The notes beneath the pieces were generated by a model. That model saw only the letters and a program-made list of their open reading frames with translations. It was not told the origin of the DNA and searched no databases. The position numbers and the translations under genes were made by a program. This document shows positions 12,256-25,574 of a DNA stretch of 64,000 bases, one piece after another (the first letter of the stretch is position 1; every line of letters begins with the position of its first letter). This stretch comes from Saccharina japonica. Taxonomy: Eukaryota > Sar > Phaeophyceae > Laminariales > Laminariaceae. The stretch is from positions 1,377,867 to 1,441,866 of the forward strand of contig MEHQ01000174.1 of NCBI GenBank assembly GCA_008828725.1, written 5' to 3'.

Positions 12256-13849
12256 TATATCTATGAAAATAAAATAAAACGTTTTTGTTAACCACGGTGC
12301 AAATGGGAGCCAACGAATGCAAAGACTGCTCACAACTATACCTGCGCGTGTCTGCACATAGCAGATATATCGCAGTTCCTCTACTTTCTAGGCAACAGGT
12401 ACAGCTTGGAGTTCCTCTACTTTTCAGTCAGCAAGTGCAGCTTGCAGTGAGTAGCACTAGTACAACCAACTACAGCACCTCGTATTGTAACTTTAAATCT
12501 TGATACATTGAAAAGGGCAGGGTGAAACAAACTAGTCCCTGCGGATGTAAACCGCCGGATGCTGCGGACATTGCTCACCGACACACTGAAGCTCGTGCTT
12601 GGGCCGTTGTACTTCTCGACGATGACCGCGGTCTGCCAAACGATAACTGCATGTGAAACCGGAACGGAAACATAACCGGGCGCAAATGGTGTGCCAACAA
12701 TCAGTACAGGGATATGTGTAAAAGCAAACTGCAGTACAACGGACGACTCCTCTTCGCAAGGTACGGATAAAACAACAACGGCATGGCGCGTGGTGCATCC
12801 ATTAGTTGATTACTATGAGCATGTATCATAACTGTATATTTTAACACTGCCACCGGATCTTCATATTGTACTTTGTTTCGGCCAAGTATGAAGATCTTAC
12901 CTGCTGAGCTACAGATGTATGGGTAAACGATTGATCAACGGCCCAGCATACGGCATGCCTTGAGCCTTGGAACACTCGCCCCCCTCTGAACGGCGGGATA
13001 CTTGCGATGTGACGGTACCGTATAATATCGTACATGAATCTACAACCGCGTCATGTCAAAACCCGATGAACCAGGAAGACATGCCACTAGGGACGCACGC
13101 GCAAGCGTTCCGGTGAAATGACAACTCGAATTTGATTCCGTGTCCTCAAGGACGTCAAACGTGAAACTGTTACAGTACCTACTAAACTATTTGGTGGGAA
13201 ACCCTATCAAGCCATGACCCAGCCCACGGTGACATATATTTCACAAGCCTTGGTACCCAAACTTCCTTTGCTGTTTACGGTTCACGCGCAACGGTTCTCC
13301 CACCTGTACTGTTTCAGGGTACATTCCATTCGTCGCAAACCGCTACAAGCCTCTTCTGGTAATGGGAACACCGATCTATAGCAAAGTTGGTCAACTACGT
13401 CAGGATGCACGGTAGAAACTAGGGTGTTAGTGCGCAGGCAGGTGGGAAGATTAATTGAGCAAGCTGAAGGTGAAGGTTCTCCTAGACTATCGCACAAACG
13501 AAGCTATATGCACCTGGTGCGAGCCTCGATGAACGGAAAACCATACTAACTACTGTTGTAGGTCCACAACAACAATTGTCAAATGAGTTGCACGTGCACT
13601 ACTGGTACCCGTTTCAAGGGGGCGCAACTCCGATAAATAATATCGTGATCCTCACATCCCACAAGTAGTAGCAGCAGGGCTACCCAGAGTGCCGTCGCCC
13701 GTTTTTTGTGCTCGGTGACCACATCTTTCGGTTTCCTGTGACGATCGAGAGCATAAGCACGAGAACGCATCATATGCAGTCGAGCCCTTCGTATTATTGT
13801 AATACTGCCGCCTTGCATTGTGCCAATGCTAATGTTGCCTACCTGGGTA
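12256..13849. other. No gene recognised
   Basis: Short overlapping frames on both strands and no recognised motif. A small repetition (GTTCCTCTACTTT at about 12376 and 12413) is visible. Confidence 0.35.
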
Positions 13850-13851
13850 TA

Positions 13852-16294
13852 CAGTACAGGACACCTAATAAGAAACAGGCTAATAAGAAAGCCAGGCTGA
13901 CATTTCCCAAAAAATAAGAAAGACGCGAGGCTGGGCCCCCGCTGCAAAATATGAAAGGCCTATTACCTCCCTGGGGCGAATCCCCGACGCCTTCGAGAAT
14001 CCCTGCTGCTTGCCCCTGGTGATCGACAGTAACATCTTTCAGGTTTTCAGCGAACATTTATTTTTTATTTTGACCCGTTACAGCAGTGTGTACTCGTAGA
14101 GTTTGTTGTTTGTTTACGAGTAACGCATTTTTGTTTTAAGCGTTTCCTATTTTCCGATTTGTTTCACCCCACAAAAAACATTTTTATCGCCGCGGACATC
14201 CGAAAAACGTGTACTGGGTATACCTATTTTAAACATCCCCGCAGGGAGGAGAGAGGTGAGAGAGGTGAAGAGCAGGCTGTACCAGACCCAGGACACGGAT
14301 CTTCCGGCCCTCATTTTGCCAATGGTGTTCACGCCCAGACTCAGATCGCTCTCCACGTTGGGTTAATTGAGACACAAATAGATCTTTGAATACGCAGCAG
14401 TTCGATGGCGGTGTTTCTGCTAACACATTTTCCAACCTTGACACGCTGTGGGGGCTACGAAGTGACGTCTCTCTCAAGGAAGAGGAAAACGAAAACGAGC
14501 TCGGGGAGCTTCTTCGTTTAATTCGACCATCGCGATCGGACCCATGCCAGGGCCGCAACCTTCGGCGAGTCCCACACCGTCGAAAGTGGGCAGAGCCCAA
14601 GCACGTGCAACTACTGCAACCGGTGGGTTGAGAAAACGTTCAAGGCCGCCATCACAGGCGGGTTTGGCGTGAAGCCCACGGAGCAGTCCATCATTTTTAC
14701 CGACAATCTGCACGAGCAGACGACAGAATAGTTCAAGAATAAAATCAAGGAGGGATGCAAGACTCTGCTTTGGCTGCTGCCATCAGGGTGCACGGATGAG
14801 GTGCAGCCGTTCGATGCAGGATACGGGCGGCTGGTCAAGTTGGGTGTTGGGAAGGCTCTCTATAGGCATGGTTGGAGAAGGGTGACAACGCGGGAACGTG
14901 GGACACCAACAAGATGTCTGCCTCCGACCGTAGGGTCCTGCTGACGCACTGGGTAGGTGAGGCCGTCAAAACTGTTGATTCGGACCAGCTGTAATGTAGA
15001 CGCCTGTTGGAAGAGACTGGGCTTGCGATGACAGAAGACGGTACCGATTATAACCTCATCAACCTCGAAGGCCTGGACGGGCCCCACACGTTCATGGGCG
15101 CCAATGATGGCAAGGGACTCCCGAAAGACGTGCAGCCCTTTACTCTCCCGTGTGAAGACCATCCCGAAGGGTCGAGCGACGAGGAGGGCGAGGACGAAAC
15201 GGAGGGTGACAACACCGGGCGACTTCGTGGATCGGACGACGTTACTATACTTGACGATGATGATGACCTCGACACTGACGAAACAACACTGCCCCTGGAA
15301 TGCCCACCGGGCTATGCGTTTGTCCGTTCACCTCCTCCGGCCCTCGACGCATCACTCGTGAAACGGAACATCATGCTGTGCCGGGTGTTGGGATAGGTGC
15401 GCGGCTTCATCACACGACGGGTACAGGCACGGACGCCTCAAGATTACGACTATAAGGTTTCAATCGGGCGAACTGGCACGACGCTCAGTATGAGACTTCC
15501 ACTCGGGAGGTACACTGCTGTTGGCGAGGCCGCAGCATAAGGTTCGTGGTTGCTACTGGTTTAGGGTACTTAGCCTTCGAGATGCTTCAACGTGAGCTAC
15601 TGGCACCACTGCAGGGAGTGGGCAGCAGGGACATCGACCAAGGCGGTCGCACTGGACGTGACAAGGGGGACAACGATGAGGGGAAGAATGGCAGCGAGGA
15701 AGGGAGACAGGAAGGAAGAGGAAGGGGGGGAGATGGTACAGCGAAGAAAGCGGTTTAAAATAGAACAGCAGCAGCAGTGGCAGTGAGAGGGAGGAAGGGG
15801 CAGGAGCGGATCAAGCGTGGAAGGGGCGTTACGACGAGGAAGGGAAGAAGGAATAGGGCGTGCGCGATATAGATGTCGACCGCGATAGTGATCTTGTTGA
15901 GGGAAGTATTCCGGAAGCGAGGAAAGGGTGAAAGCGGGGAAGAGAGTTCCGACCTTACCTGGACTAATGAATCACCCAAGGGAAAGGGGCGAAAACGGAA
16001 ACGTTCCAACTACGTTGCCGAGCACGCTTCCTTGGTGTCAGTGCCCCATGGTAGGAGTACACGCCGAAGAGTTCAGACGCCGAACGTGCGCATGCGCAAG
16101 CAGTGAGGGGCGTACGGTCAATGGCGGTATTATTATGAGTTGTACATAATAAGAAACCAGCTCGATTTTCGACTTCTGCCAGGAGAAATAGGAAAGAGGC
16201 TCAATAAGAAAGAGGCTCACGAAACCGAAAACGAACAATTTAGGAAATCGAGGCCGAGCCCAGATTCCTGTTTATTATTGGGTGTCCTGTACTG
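13852..16294 (+). mobile_element. pogo-like (Tc1/mariner superfamily) DNA transposon, 2.44 kb
   Basis: The element is bounded by TA on both sides (13850-13851 and 16295-16296). Its TIRs read CAGTACAGGACACC followed by (T/C)AATAA(G/T)AAACAGG. A CAGT start and TA duplication are typical of Tc1/mariner/pogo elements. It contains a decayed DDE-type transposase C-terminal half (14386-15565, plus strand). AATAAGAAA motifs repeat near both ends. Four small elements in the window share these termini or interior, which makes this the likely parent type. The transposase is broken, so this copy cannot move by itself. Confidence 0.75.
14386..15565 (+). pseudogene. pogo-like DDE transposase, C-terminal half, decayed
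   Basis: The plus-strand frames resemble the C-terminal part of the DDE_1/CENP-B type transposases common in algae and oomycetes. Visible blocks are IIFTDNLHEQTTE near 14690, LLWLLPSGCTDEVQPFDAGY near 14768 (the conserved Leu-Pro-x-x-Thr/Cys-x-Asp-x-x-Gln-Pro-x-Asp block), SASDRRVLLTHWVGEA near 14916, then EETGLAMTEDG and GLDGPHTFM. An acidic linker follows, and a small C-terminal domain ends in GSWLLL. In-frame stops lie near 14737, 14992, 15394 and 15537, and at least three frame changes are needed. The N-terminal HTH and first catalytic Asp are not identifiable. The DDE assignment rests on motif memory, not a search. Confidence 0.65.
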
Positions 16295-16296
16295 TA

Positions 16297-19200
16297 GAAC
16301 AACGGCGCCCCCGGTGGCCTTCTAGTGGATGAACCTCTCAACTACTAAAATTCGAGATGTTGCGTTCGATCTTCTTCGTTCGTGGATCATTTACATGCAG
16401 AAAACGCCTAGAATGGCGTGCGTACGCACAATTCAACCCGGGTCAACGAGGGCAAAACATGTTAACCTACGATGTTACTGAAGACACGTATCGTAGCCGT
16501 GAAGCGGAAAGAGGGTCCGCCTTGTGGCCCCGGATCTCGCGAAGAAGGGCGAATGCAATAAATGGCATACATATAAATATGGTACCGTAGGTAAAGGTAT
16601 TTTACCTTGATCCCTGGTCAAGCTGTCGTCTGTCTTGTGAGCAGTGCTCCAGCAATACAGAGACTGCAGTTTGACCCGGATGTCTCCTGTCTTGTGCACA
16701 AATAACAACAACGGCAGCTACAACAGCAGAACTACAGCCCCTACCACAGCAAAAACAACAACAGTAACAAACGACACCAGATTGAAACGTCGACAAGACG
16801 ACAACAACCACTACCACCGTCTACAATCTGCCAACGCACACAAGTTGATGATTCAGATATACTGCTGCGCGAGTTCCTAGCTACATGAATAGTTATTTTG
16901 TCGAGTAGACGTCTCAGTAAAACATGTTTCTCAGCAGAGACGAGAAGCTCTGTTTATGTGTAGTATTTTACCAGAAACTGTTTCCCGCGACAGGAAACAG
17001 ACGGGTGGTAGCTGTACATCTGATGTTGATACTTCAAAATCACCCTACAACCGGCTTGAAGTTGGAATTGCCCTCTACACAAGGCACACAACCCCATGGG
17101 TTGCGTATCAATATAATACGATAGAAAAATTGGCATCGGGCATAACGGTGTTGGGTAGCAGCCAGCGCTTGTTGAGGAGCCCTATGAACAGTAGTAGAGT
17201 AGACACAGTGTCTGTCCTGATTCCTAATCGTAGCGAGATACAAATTATGCTGTCACAGACTGTGAGACAGATTAAAAAAAAACGAGTTAATGAATTAATG
17301 GGCAAAGCAAGTGAAATGCCAACCAACCGGGTACGAGTCTGAAGGATACATATTTACAGTTGAAACGCAAAGTTTGGTTTGGACACCCAGATCCCTACGA
17401 CGCACTCTTGAACCCGAAACATTCCTCAGAGATAAATGCGACAAACTATCCTCCGCCATATATTGGTCAACGTGGTAAACCTGAACGTTCTCGCGACAAC
17501 GCCAACCATTCGCGTTCCGGATAACCCACTCACAAGGTTTCCGAATACGGTAAGCCACGAGCGCCGATATCTACTACTGTATCCGACTATTGTAGTGGTA
17601 CTCATAAGGATCGTGAACCAAATTCAGATGTACCCTGACGCGATGCCGGCAGAGCAAGACGTACGCATTGTGGCATTGAGATAGTTGTTCGTACTAAGGC
17701 CACAACGGAATCCTCAGGTAGCTCTTGCCTAGTAGGAGCGAGGGAGAGTTTGATCAATCGTATAGAAACACGACTTGGAACTACAGCAAGGGATTTGCAA
17801 ACAACATTATCATTAAAATGTAAAATTCCTTTGTAGATGTTGCACTCCAAACGTACAGTAGATACTGTACCTGGTACATACTAAACCGGGGAGGATGCAC
17901 GTACGTGCAGTTGGCGTATTCGGTGGCAGGTAAGTAGAATTATAAGCTTCGTGGACGAATTAGAAGCCGGCCGGGAAAGAGAGAAAAAACACCGAACGGC
18001 CGAGAGCCCCAACGACGACAGTCACGGGCAAATACGTTGGGTTGATACTGCTGCTGCTTGCCGCTGTTCGTATGGCGGCGAGAGCTCACCCCCCGCTAAC
18101 GAACAGACGGTGAAGGACAAAGCGAATAATCACTGGCTGAAATTACTCTCAGCTGAGCGCTGTGTGAAGCCGGATAGGCACGTAGCTCCGTATGGGGTGT
18201 ACGGTGCGGTATTAGGGCCCTTTTGTTTTCTATCTGTCCAACAACCTGACGCAGCCAGGGGATGTTCTTGATGCACGTCTTGGCAGTACTCTGTCGCACT
18301 TACTGTCTCGATTATGCTCCTGTTGTACATCTTCGACCATTACGGCCAGTTCGCCGCGGCGAAGCCTCCAAAGTTTGTGTTGTCTGCACGTCAAACCGCT
18401 CTGTTCACTGTATCCAACTACACCAGTCAGTACACCCAGTGTCCGCCCTAATTGCTTATCCCAGTCAGATACTAATTATTTCGTCACAGGCTGACAGAAA
18501 AACATACCCAGATATAATCGCAAATAAACCGAATAAACGGCTGCGTAAAGCTGTGGAATGCCAACGTACCAAGTACGAGGGCATAACAGCACAAGTCAAA
18601 CCAAAACCTACAAATACGAATGGAGTTAAAAATACTTCATATGACGCGAGGAGACCGCAAAGGCTTCTTAAATGCATAACTGAGCTCACGAGGAGATGCT
18701 AACTGCTGCACGGACGAAGCGACATGATGTCCTGTAGTACAAAGTATTCTGCTCTGACGCGCATCGCTTAGATTAGAAAGCGTTCCAAGACCACTGGACA
18801 ACGTCAGGGTTGGTCGATTGTGGCGTTTACTCGTGTAGCAGCGAGGGCTTGAAATATATCCGCATCACTTCATGAAAGGCGGCGCGACAGGGCTCTACAG
18901 TACTGCTCTGATGTAGCCTGCCATATATCATACGTGTTGCTTGCTCTGTCGTGCGGTCTACAAACACAGTATTAAGTAGGGTGCCAGGTGAATAGTATTA
19001 GTATTAATAATAGTTGTAGGAGTATAAATAGTCGTCGGTGTGGGGCTTACACGTGTTTGTTTTCTTCACACTAGACCTTTTTTTCGGCCCTTCGGCACCC
19101 AGCACATACACTGTCAATGACGTACATTCCGACGGGGAATAAACAAATCGTTGCACAGGCGTAAGTTTACAGAGTAGTAACCATTGTACTGCAAAGTAAA

Positions 19201-19690
19201 GCATATATACACATACAGCAATACGTTATGTTGTGAGTGATAAACGTTGCATCTCATGTTGCTACGAGTACATTCTGTCGTAAGGCAATGATAGTTATTC
19301 GAATACAAATCGACGCACAGCAATAAGTACGCCTAGTATTAGAATCATAGTTCTGCAAAGTAAAACCTACACATTTATACATTACCGCGACAGAAGATGA
19401 GAATCGTCTATGTTGGCCGAGGCTCGCCTTTGATCTCTCCAAATTAGGCAGAAAGGCCTATGTCACATTCTTATGTCGAAAAAGGGCGTAGAACGCCAAG
19501 TTCTTAAAAAATGAAATGCTTATATTCCAAAGGCATTCCAAACGCCATTTTAGTTTTGCGAAGGCTTACGTACGACTATTGTTTCTTCAGCGGTTGTTGT
19601 TAAGATATACAGTTCACATGTTTTCTTGAGCGGTTGTTACTTTAGTAAGATATACAGTTTAGCCTAGTCGACGTCTGAGGCGTGTCCTTC
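16297..19690. other. 3.4 kb without a recognised gene
   Basis: Frames of up to 146 codons (18262-18702, plus) exist but show no domain and overlap other open frames. A short direct repeat (TTTCTT.AGCGGTTGTT plus AAGATATACAGTT) occurs at about 19581 and 19621. No TE of the families seen elsewhere was recognised. Confidence 0.35.
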
Positions 19691-19710
19691 CGTCAAAGAA
19701 CCCCACCCAT

Positions 19711-20270
19711 GTGCAAAGCCATGCGAAGTCCCCCCTCGATGCGGACATCTATCTTCCCCCTGCTTCCCCGGCCTGCCTCCCTGCTGAGGTAGGCCGAGGT
19801 CCGCAAGTGTACTTAAACCTCGAAAGACCACCCAACCCAGACGGATACACGGTCCCTAGCACCGTTCAGAGGGGGATCCTGAGTCTGGCAGTCGGGAGTT
19901 ACCGGTATTGTGAGATCAGGGTAGCTCGTGACGCAGCCACCTCGAGGTTAAACCCTAACGCCCCGGCGTCGACACCGGGGCCATACAGCAGCAGAGAGTA
20001 CGGAGAGGGTGGCGGAGTGACCGCACACCGTGTGGGTATGCACCAGAGAGGGGAATGAGGAGAATCCAGAGCTGGAGGGTCGAGCTACTCCGGGATGAGG
20101 TGTATCTCTGGTACAACAGACACGCACCGGGACAATTTTTACTATACCCCGAGAGTGCGCAAAGCAATAAAGCAAAAACAGATAAAAGGGAACGAAGGAG
20201 GAAAAGGAGGGGACGGGCGAAGCGCAGGCTGGCTAGGAAGGCACCACCCATCGCCCGGAAGAGGCAGTAG
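19711..20270 (+). other. Possible 5' region / ORF1 of the following LINE
   Basis: A 115-codon plus-strand frame (19711-20058), rich in Pro, Arg and Gly, is followed by a basic frame (20055-20270, Arg/Lys-rich at its end). They lie directly before the endonuclease start, which fits a LINE 5' region or ORF1. No zinc knuckle or other ORF1 motif is visible, so the assignment is positional only. Confidence 0.3.
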
Positions 20271-20280
20271 AGTACACTTG

Positions 20281-21346
20281 TTAGGGTAGCAACCTGGAAT
20301 GTGCGGACTCTGGCTGTAAAAGGCGCTAACGGCTATGGGAGAGCCTGCAGCATCCTGTACGAGGCAGCGAGACAAAACGTTTCGGTGTTAGGGATACATT
20401 AAACAAGGAGGGCAGGCCGAACGGAATTCGCAGCAGCAGGGTTCCGAGTGTTATGTTGTGGCACGGAGACAGGTGGAACACAATAGCCGTTAAATAATGA
20501 ATGTTCAGGAACTCTGCATACACCACCGAATATAGCGATGAACGCCTTATGGCAGTGAGGTTTGAGATAACGGGCCACCGCGGAGCAGTCAATTTCGTAG
20601 CTGCGTACGTCCTAGAAGAGGTCGCCACCGCCGACAGCAGGCATAGGTTCTGGGGAAACATTGACAGTCTCGTACAGGGGATCCCTGCCAAGGAGTGTGT
20701 TATGTACTGATGGACGCCAATGCGCGGGCGGGAGAGAGGGTGGATGGAGAGGACGAACGTGTCACGGGCGAGCACGGGCGTGATAAGCTGAACGACAATG
20801 GCAGGCTACTGCTGACCTTCGCAACGGACAACAGACTAGCAATCACTAACACATCCTTCCCCACACGTAACGGTGGGATATGGCACACATACAACGGATG
20901 TGTCGGGGAACGAATGTCGGCGCATCGATTAAATCATCATGCGGTAGGCACACCGCGGCCGAGTGTCCAACGTAGTCGTCCTTCCCCAACCGGTACGCCC
21001 AGTAAAGGCGGACTCAGACCACAACATGGTGGTAGCCACCGTCGACCCCGGTCGCAAACTTGCCCACAACCGAGAAGTGCGGATCAAACCGAAACAGCAG
21101 CAGTTCAGCCTCCAGGAATTGCAGGTCGAAACAGCACGACGGGCGGTGAGCGAGCGTTTGATCCACACCCTCGATCAACAACCGGGTGAGCCAGCGACCA
21201 CCGCAACGGGGATATCGATGATGTTTATCAATACCCTCCTCGACGCGGTGCAGACGGTACTACCCGAGGAACCGCGGAGACGACGCACGCAAGAGTGGTG
21301 TGAGACCCCAGTGACCAGACCAGCTTTGGAGGAGGCCCTTGCCTAA
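20281..21346 (+). pseudogene. LINE endonuclease domain (APE type), decayed
   Basis: The frame opens with VRVATWNVRTLA, the usual start of LINE/APE-like endonucleases. Recognisable blocks follow: a broken QETRR-equivalent (IH, stop, TRRAG near 20395), RFWGNIDSL near 20650, LMDANARAG (near 20707; the D-x-N catalytic block), NGGIWHTYNG near 20871, and the SDHNMVV block near 21016, which carries the conserved catalytic His. It would nick target DNA to prime reverse transcription. A TAA near 20398 and frameshifts near 20480, 20700 and 20920 break it. Confidence 0.75.
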
Positions 21347-21367
21347 CGGCGGGAAGCGCGCCGCGCG

Positions 21368-23560
21368 ATGAGGGGCAATTGGACCACAGCGACATGGGGT
21401 ACCCTCAAAGCAGCATGTAAGGGAGTGACAGCAGCAGTCGAAACGGGCATCTATGCCCACCTCGACAGGTACGTGGCGGAGCTCGAAGCGGTCGACAAGG
21501 ACCGCGACTTGAGAGGGCTGTACAAACACCTTAAGCGATCCGTGGGCATCAGCGGGAGACAGGCGGGGGGGCAGCAGTTCGTCACGGACGAGAATGGCGT
21601 GCTGCTACGGGAGCAAGCAAGACATCCTCCAGCGGTGGGCGGGATTCTTCGGCACCCTCTTCAACATCGCCGAACATGTGACGCAACGACCAGCGAAGCG
21701 AGCCAACCGACGGTTGGAAGCGGCGCCAGACCTCGAAGAGGTGGAACGGGCAACGAAAGGCCTGCAGAACTGGAAGGCACCCGGCCATGACTCCCTCCCT
21801 GCCGAGTTGATCAAGATCGATGACGACGAACCCGTCGTCCTGGAGCGCCTTCATGCCATCCTCGTCGACTTGTGGAACGGAGGAGACATCCAGCACGAGT
21901 GGAAGGACGCAGCCATCAAAGTGCTGTACAAGAAGGGCGACCGGTCCAACTGCAGCAACTTCAGGGGGATCCCGCTGCTATCGCAGGTAGGCAAAGTCCC
22001 CGCCAAACTCATCACCAACCGCCTAAGCGCCTTCTGCGAAGCCAACAACATCCTCCCGGCGGAGCAGTGCGGCTTCCGACCCGGTCGATCCACAGTATGC
22101 ATGCTGTTCGTCGTGCGCCGACACCAGGCGCTAGGGCGGAGAAGGAGAATACCGCTCTACATGTGCTTCGTCGACCTATAGAAAGCCTATGACTCGGTGG
22201 ACCGAGAGCGGCTGGTGAAGGTGCTGGCCAAGGCCTGGATTCCTGCGGAGATGATCGCCGTCATCCGCCAATTCCACGACGGAATGCGGGCCCGGGTGCG
22301 CATGGACGATGGAGAACTGTCGGACAAGTTCCTGGTCACGCCGGGCTTGCGACAAGGGTGTGTGCTGTCCCCACTGTTGTCCAACGTTTGCTTCGCCGGC
22401 CCTAGAGGTCGTTATCGTACGATTCAGCGAGGACGATGTAAGCATGCATAACCTAGTGCTCCTGAAGGAGGAGACGGGAATGCGGACGGAGACACCACTC
22501 GGTCGCGTACGGAAGGCGGTGTGGGGGGTGCTGTATGCCGATGACGCCGGCGTTGTATCGAGGTCCGACGAAGGACTCGGGAGGATGATGACTATTATCG
22601 TGGAGGTGTTCGGGGAGTTGGGGCTGACGGTGTCGGAGGCGAAGACGGAGACTCTCCCGATGCGCGTAAAGGAGAAGCAGCCAACACCGCCCCCGCCGCC
22701 GCTGATCATCGAAGCAGCGGGGCAGCGATACACCCAAACCCCGGAGTTCCGGTACCTGGGCGGCCTCGTCAACGAACATGGCGACCTCGCCCGGGAGATC
22801 AACTTCAGGAGCAGAGCAGCGTCGGCGTGCGTCGGGAGGTATGTCCCGGAGCTCGTCGATAGGCCGGGAGCACCGTTTCGACTCAACACCCGCCTGCTTC
22901 AAGCGGAGGCGATGGAGGCACTGCTGTACGGTTGCATGACATGGGCCCCATGTCGCGACCACTACCGGCTGCTGCTGCGAGGTATTGGGTACCATCGCAA
23001 GCAGGGCACCTACCGGCAGCTGTCCTACGCCCAGGCCCTGAAGAGGGTCGAGTGCCAGAGCGTGGAAGCCCTTGTCCGGCAACGGCGCCTGCTGTTCGCG
23101 GGGGCCGTGGCAAGGCAGCCAGACGGGCGACTCCCGAAACGACGGATGTTCGGGGAAGCTGGGAGGGAGGGGCCCGGGCGCGGGGTGCCCGGAGCGGAAC
23201 TGTCAGACGTGCCTGAAGGACGACTTCAAGGCGATTGGGGCTACGCACGGCTTTATGGACGACGAGCGATGTGTCTTCGGAGTGCCGAATTCAATTTGGA
23301 CGGAAGCAGCGAAGGTGAAGGGAGGAAGGCAGTTGTATAAGGGAGTGCTGCAGAGAGCTGAGAGGTTTATGACCTCCTGGCACAAGAACGAAGAGGAGGC
23401 TAGCCGAAAACGAGCGACCAAGCGACACAACGAGCCTAGCAATAATAGAGAGACGACTGACACCAAGGGGACGGGAGGAGAGCGGAAGAAGGACGAATCG
23501 GCGAGGGAAGAAAACAAGGGAGGAATGGCGGATCGAGTGGCGCGATACGTGCCGGATTGA
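21368..23560 (+). pseudogene. LINE RT and C-terminal domain, decayed
   Basis: A linker (21368-21600) leads into the RT. The RT contains GLQNWKAPGHDSLPAELIK near 21760, FRGIPLLSQVGKV near 21961, EQCGFRPGRST near 22063, DL-stop-KAYDSVDRERL near 22174, LRQGCVLSPLLSN near 22347 and the YADD active site at 22534-22545. The stop in the DLQKAYD motif is TAG where Gln is usual, consistent with a single C-to-T change at 22179. Frame changes lie near 21610, 22400 and 23195. The C-terminal part has the LYGCMTW and RRLLFAGAVARQPDGRLP blocks shared with the other LINE fragments in this window. Confidence 0.8.
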
Positions 23561-24489
23561 CTCTCCTGGACTACTTTTTGTTGTTTTCCCTCCCCCCATC
23601 GCTGCACCATTGCACCACCCCCTCGGGATGATGTGTCTGCGCTATCTCTGTGGTCTTTTTTGTTTGAGTTTGTATTGTTTCTCGTCTCTTTATCTTGGTC
23701 TTTGTCTTTTTCCCTTCGCTGGTTTTGACCTTTTGCCGTTAAACTGCTCGCAGGCCGGGGGTACATCAGTACCACGGGACCCTAGTTCCCTTCCCACGTA
23801 TCATGTCTTCGTTTTATAATCGGTGTGGAGGACTCGATTTGTTTGCCTGACCGGCGTAAACCCGGCACGGAACACCCCGGCATTATAGGGGCACCACGAT
23901 ATAATCAGGAGACGCATAGCCCCGATTGGTGATGTTGACCTTTCCAGTTTTATGTTTTACCTTCACATAGCGTGCAGAGGGGAGCGGAGGGCTCCAGACT
24001 ATCTGTGTTTGACTGACTGTGATCGCTTTGCGGACCCTTCGGGTTTCACTTTTATTTCAGTATACCTTTTTTGGGTAAGTTAGCCTGTGACCACGGGAAT
24101 CGACCGCGTCAAGTGTTTGATTAGCACGGACAGATGGAGGTACTGGATAGAGAGACCGGCACGGCTTTTAATGTGAAGACAACAACAACAACAACACGGC
24201 ATTCAAGGATGCCTGTTGAGGAGCAAGAAGTGTCGCGCAAGGATCTCTGCCCCGGCCTTCAACTCGGCAAGGGCCGAAAGGTCCATCAAAGCGTTGCGGG
24301 ATACATTCATCGCCGCGGACCCTCACCACGGCAACTCGACCACCACACAATCCAGCGCAGGTCGAGGTATTCATATCCTCTGTTATAAGTGTCTGCAGTA
24401 CTGTACACAGTCCTTTGCTGTACAAGCGACACATCAGGTTCAAGTCGCAAGCAGTGCGCCGAGCTCAATTAATACACAGAGCTGATTAC
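23561..24489. other. Probable LINE 3' UTR, then unassigned sequence
   Basis: T-rich non-coding sequence follows the ORF stop. An 89-codon plus frame (24216-24485) and an (AAC)n-like run (24181-24195) lie further right. Neither could be assigned. Confidence 0.35.
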
Positions 24490-25060
24490 ATCCGCATCGC
24501 CGCGGAAGGGTGGGAATAAAGGCTTTTCATGTTTTACTGGCGGGACGGTATGGACGGTAGTACCGGCTGAACAGGATGGTAAAACCGTCCTCGAAATGAA
24601 ACCGCTGTGCCGTCTCGCTCTGTGGGCAATGTCACCCACCGCTAACTCGTACCGCCTTGTCCCGCCCATAAAACAATTCCCATTGCACTTTATCGTCCCG
24701 TCCTGCCGAGAAAAACGCCCCTTGCCGTCCGGTCCCGTCAACTAAACCAGCCTCTAATAGACCCCGCCCCGCCGTCAAAAACTGCCCGAACCGTCCCGTC
24801 CGGTTATTGCCGTCACTCCTTCTCGTCGATATACCGTTAATATCGATACTTCTTCTGTCCGTCAAATATGTCGGGGAGGCCGCGGCTGTGACGGACGGCC
24901 GTCTATACTTAAGTTATTCTGAAAATAATAATTATTTGCGAGATTATCCCCTCCCGACGAGAAAAACCAAATGTACGGTCCGATCGCGCCGAGAAACAGC
25001 GATGTGCCGTCCCGTCCCGTCGACCAAACAATAATGCTGGCCCGTCCCGTCTTGAAAAAA
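24490..25060. repeat. GGGACGG/CCGTCCC-rich repeat region
   Basis: CCCGTCC motifs, several followed by CGTCAACTAAA- or CGTCGACCAAA-type sequence, recur many times. The same motif style fills the hAT-type element at 37567-38008 (CCCGTCAACCAAA). This is probably one or two decayed elements with repetitive subterminal regions. No clear boundaries were found. Confidence 0.5.
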
Positions 25061-25500
25061 TATACAAACCAGGTATGAGGTACTACAGTAGGGCATAGCG
25101 GTACGAAATAATAAACTAAGTGTTACGTACTTAATCCTACATACACCAGATAGGCGGTAAGAGGTCATGCTTATTTCTACCTACAAAAGTTATGCGAGGC
25201 CAAACTAATTCCTAGACAGAAACGTGCCATGCTGCTACAGTAAATCCTATATTTACCAGGTAGAAGGGGTCACACAATTTCCTGTAAAATCACGTTATTA
25301 TACTGGTGCCGTGCTACGTACCAGATAGGCGTACGAGGCCATGCTCACTACTATACAAAAAAAATGTAATGGAGGCCATACTAATTCCTATGTAAATAAT
25401 GGTCTACACTAAACCGTACGAGATACATATAAACCAGGTAGGGGGTACGAGGCCATACCATTTCCTTTGTAAGAACGATATTATACTGGTGCCGTGCTGC
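25060..25500. repeat. Degenerate tandem repeat, period about 60-110 bp
   Basis: The phrase ACCAGGTAG or ACCAGATAGG followed by GTACGAGGCCATGC recurs at about 25068, 25146, 25256, 25320 and 25433. Copies are diverged. No coding potential. Confidence 0.5.
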
Positions 25501-25574
25501 TCTGCTGCGTGTAGCTGTCAGCGTGGCCTAGAGGGCTGTCCAGTGTCCATCGACACACAACGGGGTTTCCATAC

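Larger units (their letters stand above)
20281..24060 (+). mobile_element. Nearly full-length LINE with APE-type endonuclease and RT
   Basis: This is the most complete retroelement in the window. Domain order is endonuclease (20281-21040), linker, RT (about 21740-22560) and a C-terminal region ending in ADRVARYVPD and a TGA at 23558-23560. The same C-terminal ending recurs in the LINE fragments near 29500, 42270 and 54700, so these belong to related families. The stretch after 23560 is a T-rich, non-coding probable 3' UTR; its exact end is not clear. Target duplications were not found. Confidence 0.8.

Noticed and set aside
22176..22889. 237-codon minus-strand open frame
   Set aside because: Antisense shadow of the LINE RT active-site region.
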